Of a stretch of 8,663 bases of DNA, positions 5,769 through 8,663 are shown in pieces (position 1 is the stretch's first letter; each line of letters begins with the position of its first letter). Below the pieces are notes generated by a model, which did no database searches, had not been told where the DNA came from, and worked only from the letters and a program-made list of their open reading frames with translations. Source of the stretch: Clostridia bacterium (lineage in GTDB: Bacteria > Bacillota > Clostridia > Christensenellales > HGM11417); assembly GCA_017407365.1 (NCBI GenBank), contig JAFQWR010000011.1, positions 1-8,663 of the forward strand, read 5' to 3'. The translations under genes and the position numbers were made by a program.

Positions 5769-6431
5769 ATGATCGATCTTGGTGATTGGAATGAAATTCT
5801 TGCGCCGTTGTTTGCTGACGAGCGCTACCAAAAAATCAGACGCTTTTTGATGGAGGAATACAAAAACCATACCGTCTACCCGGATATGTACGACCTGTAT
5901 AACTGCTTCCGCTACACGCAGTGGAAGGACGTGAAGGTGGTGCTGCTCGGTCAGGACCCCTACCACAACGTAGGGCAGGCGCACGGGCTGTGCTTTTCGG
6001 TACAGGACGGCGTACCCAAGCCGCCCTCGCTGGAAAATATGCTGAAGGAGTTAAAGAGCGACCTTGGCTGTGAAATACCCACCTCGGGCAACCTGACTGC
6101 ATGGGCCAAGCAGGGCGTACTGCTTCTGAATACCTCCTTAAGCGTGCGTGCACATCAGGCAAACTCGCACAGCAAATGCGGCTGGGCTTGGTTTACCGAC
6201 AGCGTCATCCACCTGATTTCGGAAAACAAGCAAAACGTGGTGTTTTTGCTTTGGGGCGGAAATGCCAGAAGCAAAAAGCCCTTGATAGATACCTCCAGAC
6301 ACTTAGTGCTGGAAAGCGTGCACCCCTCACCGCTATCTGCCTACGGCGGATTTTTCGGTTGCAGGCACTATTCCAAAACAAACGAATATCTCACCGCACA
6401 CGGAATCAGCCCCGTGGATTGGCAGCTGTAA
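5769..6431 (+). CDS. ung: Uracil-DNA glycosylase, family 1
   Basis: Removes uracil from DNA, arising from cytosine deamination or dUTP incorporation, to start base-excision repair in the cytoplasm. The 220-residue length is normal for bacterial family-1 enzymes. The water-activating motif GQDPYH is at residues 61-66 with catalytic Asp63. Phe76 and the LLLN121T motif form the uracil pocket. The DNA-intercalation motif H185-P-S-P-L-S-A lies near the C-terminus, and the family-typical KPPSLENMLKEL occurs at 84-95. The ATG follows a G-rich stretch (GGGGG, 5756-5760) that is a weak ribosome site, but family alignment and the promoter 34 bp upstream support this start. Nothing is missing or unusual. 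It is monocistronic, with a terminator after it and the AraC-type gene converging. Confidence 0.98.
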   Translation: MIDLGDWNEILAPLFADERYQKIRRFLMEEYKNHTVYPDMYDLYNCFRYTQWKDVKVVLLGQDPYHNVGQAHGLCFSVQDGVPKPPSLENMLKELKSDLGCEIPTSGNLTAWAKQGVLLLNTSLSVRAHQANSHSKCGWAWFTDSVIHLISENKQNVVFLLWGGNARSKKPLIDTSRHLVLESVHPSPLSAYGGFFGCRHYSKTNEYLTAHGISPVDWQL

Positions 6432-6487
6432 TCCCACCGAAAAACAGCACGGCTTCTGTCTGCAAGATACATTCTTACTATAACAAC

Positions 6488-6521
6488 AAAAACCTTGCTT
6501 TAAGAGAAAGCAAGGTTTTTT
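6488..6521. terminator. Terminator between convergent ung and AraC-type gene
   Basis: AACCTTGCTTT (6491-6501) pairs perfectly with AAAGCAAGGTT (6507-6517) around a 5-nt loop, with a T run to 6521 on the plus strand. On the minus strand the same stem is followed by five U residues and a U-rich stretch. It is therefore likely to serve ung (about 60 bp downstream of its stop) and the converging AraC-type gene (about 70 bp downstream of its stop). Confidence 0.92.
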
Positions 6522-6588
6522 CTATCTACAAGGTTATTAAAAATAAACACCCTACGCTACCCGTATCGCACAAAGCAAACAGCTGTCA

Positions 6589-7458
6589 TTACGAAAGCTC
6601 GGGCATTACACCGTTTTTCCGAAACGCAAGAGGCGGAATACCCATTGCCGAGGAAAAAAAGCGAGTAAAGTTTGCAGAAGAGCTGAAGCACATACGAAAA
6701 GCAATCTGTTTTACGGAAAGATCGGTATCCTTTAACAAGCGACACGCACACAGCAATCGCTCTTCCTTAAAATAATCCTTTATACATTTTCCCATTTCGG
6801 TGCGGAAAACACGGGAGAGATACTCCCTGGAAACACCGATTTCGGAAGCAATCTCTTCTACCGTAGGATTTTGCTCAATTCTTTGACCGACCAACCGCTT
6901 GGCTTCGGTCACGTAATAAGAAAACAGCACCGGTGGTTTTTTCTCAACTGAGCGATTAAGCAAGGAAATGAGATCGTAAAAAAGCCTTGCGTTTTCGATT
7001 GCCGATAGGGGCGCGGCATTCTGCCAATGCTCCTCGTCGCACAGCATACGGAGCAAGGGAGCTTCGGACGGAAGGGAATATACCGCACCGTGCTGATCGA
7101 TCATCTCACGAACAATCTCCATACAGTTGCCGCCGACAAAGCAAAAGCAAACAAATTCCCACTCCTCTACGCCGTTCTGAGGATAAGCATACCCTGAAAG
7201 AGGGTCGTTGATGATGGACAGAAAGCCCTGCCCGGGCAACACATCATAGGCTCCGCTTGCATTGGAGCAGATTCCTCTTCCCCGTAGCGTGTAGTGAAAA
7301 ATACAATGCTCCTCCGTTTGGCGGAGCGTGCCGTAGGAATAGTATTCACAGGATTCCGCAATGGAATGCACGTAGGCAAAATATCGCGGCAAAAACGCCT
7401 TAGGCTTATAGACCTCAACGGAATATCGGGTAAGCACCCTACCGTTATTTACGCTCAT
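6589..7458 (-). CDS. AraC-family transcriptional regulator
   Basis: A 289-residue DNA-binding regulator. The C-terminal part (about 184-283) is a two-helix-turn-helix AraC domain. The first HTH spans about 199-220 (TVEEIASEIGVSREYLSRVF). The second spans about 248-271 and is followed by the family-typical G-x-P-P-x-x-F-R ending. Residues about 45-115 look like the cupin-type sensor fold (HYTLRGRGI and LPGQGFLSI segments); in AraC relatives this often senses a carbohydrate, but the ligand here is unknown. An AGGAG site ten bases upstream and a G-rich stretch closer in support the ATG at 7458. It is divergently arranged with a secreted F5/8-type protein gene across a 170-bp gap that contains paired direct repeats, so it most likely controls that gene and perhaps itself. 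Confidence 0.95.
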   Translation of the reverse strand: MSVNNGRVLTRYSVEVYKPKAFLPRYFAYVHSIAESCEYYSYGTLRQTEEHCIFHYTLRGRGICSNASGAYDVLPGQGFLSIINDPLSGYAYPQNGVEEWEFVCFCFVGGNCMEIVREMIDQHGAVYSLPSEAPLLRMLCDEEHWQNAAPLSAIENARLFYDLISLLNRSVEKKPPVLFSYYVTEAKRLVGQRIEQNPTVEEIASEIGVSREYLSRVFRTEMGKCIKDYFKEERLLCACRLLKDTDLSVKQIAFRMCFSSSANFTRFFSSAMGIPPLAFRKNGVMPELS

Positions 7459-7482
7459 ATATCCCCCTCTCCTTTTGCATTG

Positions 7483-7514
7483 TCACATAGTGAAAGTTAT
7501 ATCACATTTTGAAA
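7483..7514 (+). promoter_or_regulatory. Candidate AraC-type operator: paired 13-bp direct repeats
   Basis: TCACATAGTGAAA (7483-7495) and TCACATTTTGAAA (7502-7514) match in 11 of 13 positions, with starts 19 bp apart. AraC-family dimers commonly bind tandem half-sites about two helical turns apart. The second copy ends 12 bp before the -35 box of the divergent gene, a position suited to activation, and both copies are upstream of the regulator's own ATG. A possible regulator -10 box (TATAAC on the minus strand, 7496-7501) lies between them. Confidence 0.5.
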
Positions 7515-7526
7515 ACAACGGAAGAA

Positions 7527-7555
7527 TTGACAATCGCCATCCATTATTATATAAT
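7527..7555 (+). promoter_or_regulatory. Consensus sigma-A promoter of the F5/8-type protein gene
   Basis: Perfect TTGACA (7527-7532), a 17-bp spacer and perfect TATAAT (7550-7555). Transcription should start near 7562, giving a 5' leader of about 67 nt. So strong a core promoter beside possible regulator repeats could mean that repression, rather than activation, is the main control. Confidence 0.9.
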
Positions 7556-7628
7556 ACTCTTATACAGGTATTTTGTCAAGACTACAAACTGAATACCCTC
7601 AACTTTTTTTGAAAAAAAGGAGAACTTT

Positions 7629-8663
7629 ATGAAAAGTCACTTTTTGAAAGCTTACTGCCTTCTGCTTATAGCTCTGTTGCTTTTTGGGCAAGCAGACCTC
7701 ACTTTGGTCGGCCTGTCAAATGCAAACAGCGCTGACACCAATATTGCCATAGGAAGAAGCGTCACCGTCAGCTCTGTGTGGGATGACCCCGAGGGCGCAT
7801 GGCGCAGTCGCTTTTTAACGGACGGAAGCAAGATGGAAAGCTGGCCTCTGCCCGAGGGAGAATCGCTTGGCTGGCGTTCGCAGAAACACAGCCGGCGTGA
7901 GGTTTCTATCACCGCAACCGTGGACCTTGAGGGAAAAGCCTCCGTTTGCGGAATCAAGCTGTATCCGCGCGGCAACGGCGCTATCTGCTTTCCCTCAGAC
8001 TACGAGCTGAGCCTTTCGATAGACGGCTCACAATGGCAATCTGTCGCCACCGTTACGGGCGACACCTTGCGAAACGAGGTAAGAGCCTTTGATTTTCCGT
8101 CAGAGCACGCCCGTTATGTACGCCTGACCGTTACAAGGCTTTCAGAGGAAAAGGACGGAAACGACCGGGTGTGTGAAATTTCGGAATTTGAAATCTACGG
8201 AAGCTATACCAAGGAGCTTATACTTATGAAAGACAATCTGTGGCTGAGCGTAGGCGGAAGCGAAAGGATTTTGCCCTCCTCTGTTAACACCAATCTTGAT
8301 TCCGTAGCCTACACCTCTCTTGATCCGTCGGTTGCCGCAGTTTCTGAGGACGGCACCGTGATGGGCATGAGTGAGGGAAGCACAGAGATTACCGTTGCGG
8401 ACGAAGCCAGCGGACTCTCTGCTACCTGCTCCGTGAAGGTGGGAGGCAAGAAGCCCTCTAACATAATGATTACCGTACCCGTCTGGGGCAACGAATTTGC
8501 CATCACCAAGCAACAGTTTGCATGGATGCAAGAAGCCGATATTGATGGAGTTATGGCAGTAGGCCCGGATAACAGTGCGGAAAATGCAGATAAAATGCTT
8601 TCGATTGCGCAGGAGATATGGGACCCTGCGCTTGAAAGAAATCTTGGTGTATTTATCTACACC
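7629..8663 (+). CDS. Secreted multidomain protein: F5/8 type C and Big2 domains, N-terminal 345 codons (3' end outside window)
   Basis: The frame is open from ATG 7629 (AAGGAG six bases upstream) to the window edge. An N-terminal signal peptide is likely: Lys7, a hydrophobic core at 10-20, and possible cleavage after an Ala between 22 and 35. Residues about 38-191 form an F5/8 type C (discoidin, CBM32-like) domain with N38-I-A-I-G-R, YELSLSIDGSQW, A161-R-Y-V-R-L-T-V and the closing E183-I-S-E-F-E-I-Y-G. Residues about 195-271 form a Big2 Ig-like domain (DPSVAAVSEDGTVMG then STEITV). From about 278 a new domain begins (ITVPVWGNEF, then QQFAWMQEADIDGVMAVG). Its strand-helix-strand pattern would suit the start of a TIM-barrel glycoside hydrolase, but the family is not identified. 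A role in binding or degrading host or plant glycans is inferred from domain content. The neighbouring AraC-type gene is its likely regulator. Confidence 0.9.
   Translation, partial: MKSHFLKAYCLLLIALLLFGQADLTLVGLSNANSADTNIAIGRSVTVSSVWDDPEGAWRSRFLTDGSKMESWPLPEGESLGWRSQKHSRREVSITATVDLEGKASVCGIKLYPRGNGAICFPSDYELSLSIDGSQWQSVATVTGDTLRNEVRAFDFPSEHARYVRLTVTRLSEEKDGNDRVCEISEFEIYGSYTKELILMKDNLWLSVGGSERILPSSVNTNLDSVAYTSLDPSVAAVSEDGTVMGMSEGSTEITVADEASGLSATCSVKVGGKKPSNIMITVPVWGNEFAITKQQFAWMQEADIDGVMAVGPDNSAENADKMLSIAQEIWDPALERNLGVFIYT

Noticed and set aside
6101..6775. 224-codon plus-strand frame spanning the end of ung, the terminator and part of the AraC-type gene
   Set aside because: It runs through a strong terminator and overlaps two well-identified genes in other frames.
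8142..8531. 129-codon minus-strand frame inside the secreted-protein gene
   Set aside because: Antisense to a gene with clear F5/8 type C and Big2 domains; no independent support.
1..8663. CRISPR array, tRNA, rRNA, insertion sequence or prophage genes
   Set aside because: I saw no regularly spaced repeats, cloverleaf with CCA-type acceptor, transposase or phage protein in any frame.

Overview
The window looks like a chromosomal segment of a Gram-positive, low-to-medium-GC bacterium, most likely a gut-type member of the Clostridia (Bacillota). This is inferred from strong AGGAGG-type ribosome binding sites, near-consensus sigma-A promoters, U-tailed terminators, a lipoprotein signal, a Gram-positive-style prepilin, and a secreted protein combining an F5/8 type C domain with a Big2 domain. 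No rRNA, tRNA, CRISPR array, transposase or phage gene was seen.

Layout. (1) Positions 1-1428, minus strand: the N-terminal 476 codons of methionyl-tRNA synthetase (metG), with its own extended -10 promoter at 1483-1511. (2) Positions 1720-5177, minus strand: a two-gene operon. A 580-residue protein with a type IV prepilin N-terminus comes first, followed 20 bp later by a 564-residue lipoprotein with an Ig-like domain and GLUG-type beta-repeats. The operon ends at a clear terminator (1669-1700). (3) Positions 5178-5768: a 590-bp AT-rich intergenic region with an unusual density of inverted repeats. It holds an 18-bp inverted repeat bounding a 234-bp segment, a 50-nt hairpin that competes with a U-tailed terminator, a 55-bp palindrome and a second terminator. 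Read toward the prepilin gene, it resembles a regulated (attenuated) leader. (4) Positions 5769-6431, plus strand: uracil-DNA glycosylase (ung), with its own near-consensus promoter and a terminator placed to serve both converging genes. (5) Positions 6589-7458, minus strand: an AraC-family regulator. It is divergent from (6) positions 7629-8663, plus strand: the first 345 codons of a secreted multidomain protein (F5/8 type C, Big2, then the start of an unrecognised, perhaps catalytic, domain).

How the genes relate. metG and ung are housekeeping genes. The prepilin and lipoprotein are co-transcribed and both exported, so they probably form one cell-surface unit. No pilus motor, platform or prepilin peptidase gene lies in the window, so that machinery would have to come from elsewhere. 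The AraC-type protein and the divergent secreted protein form a second likely unit. A 13-bp direct repeat sits between them just upstream of a perfect TTGACA-17-TATAAT promoter, where an AraC-type operator would be expected.

The least explained parts are the leader region at 5237-5584 and the oversized prepilin with its GLUG lipoprotein partner.
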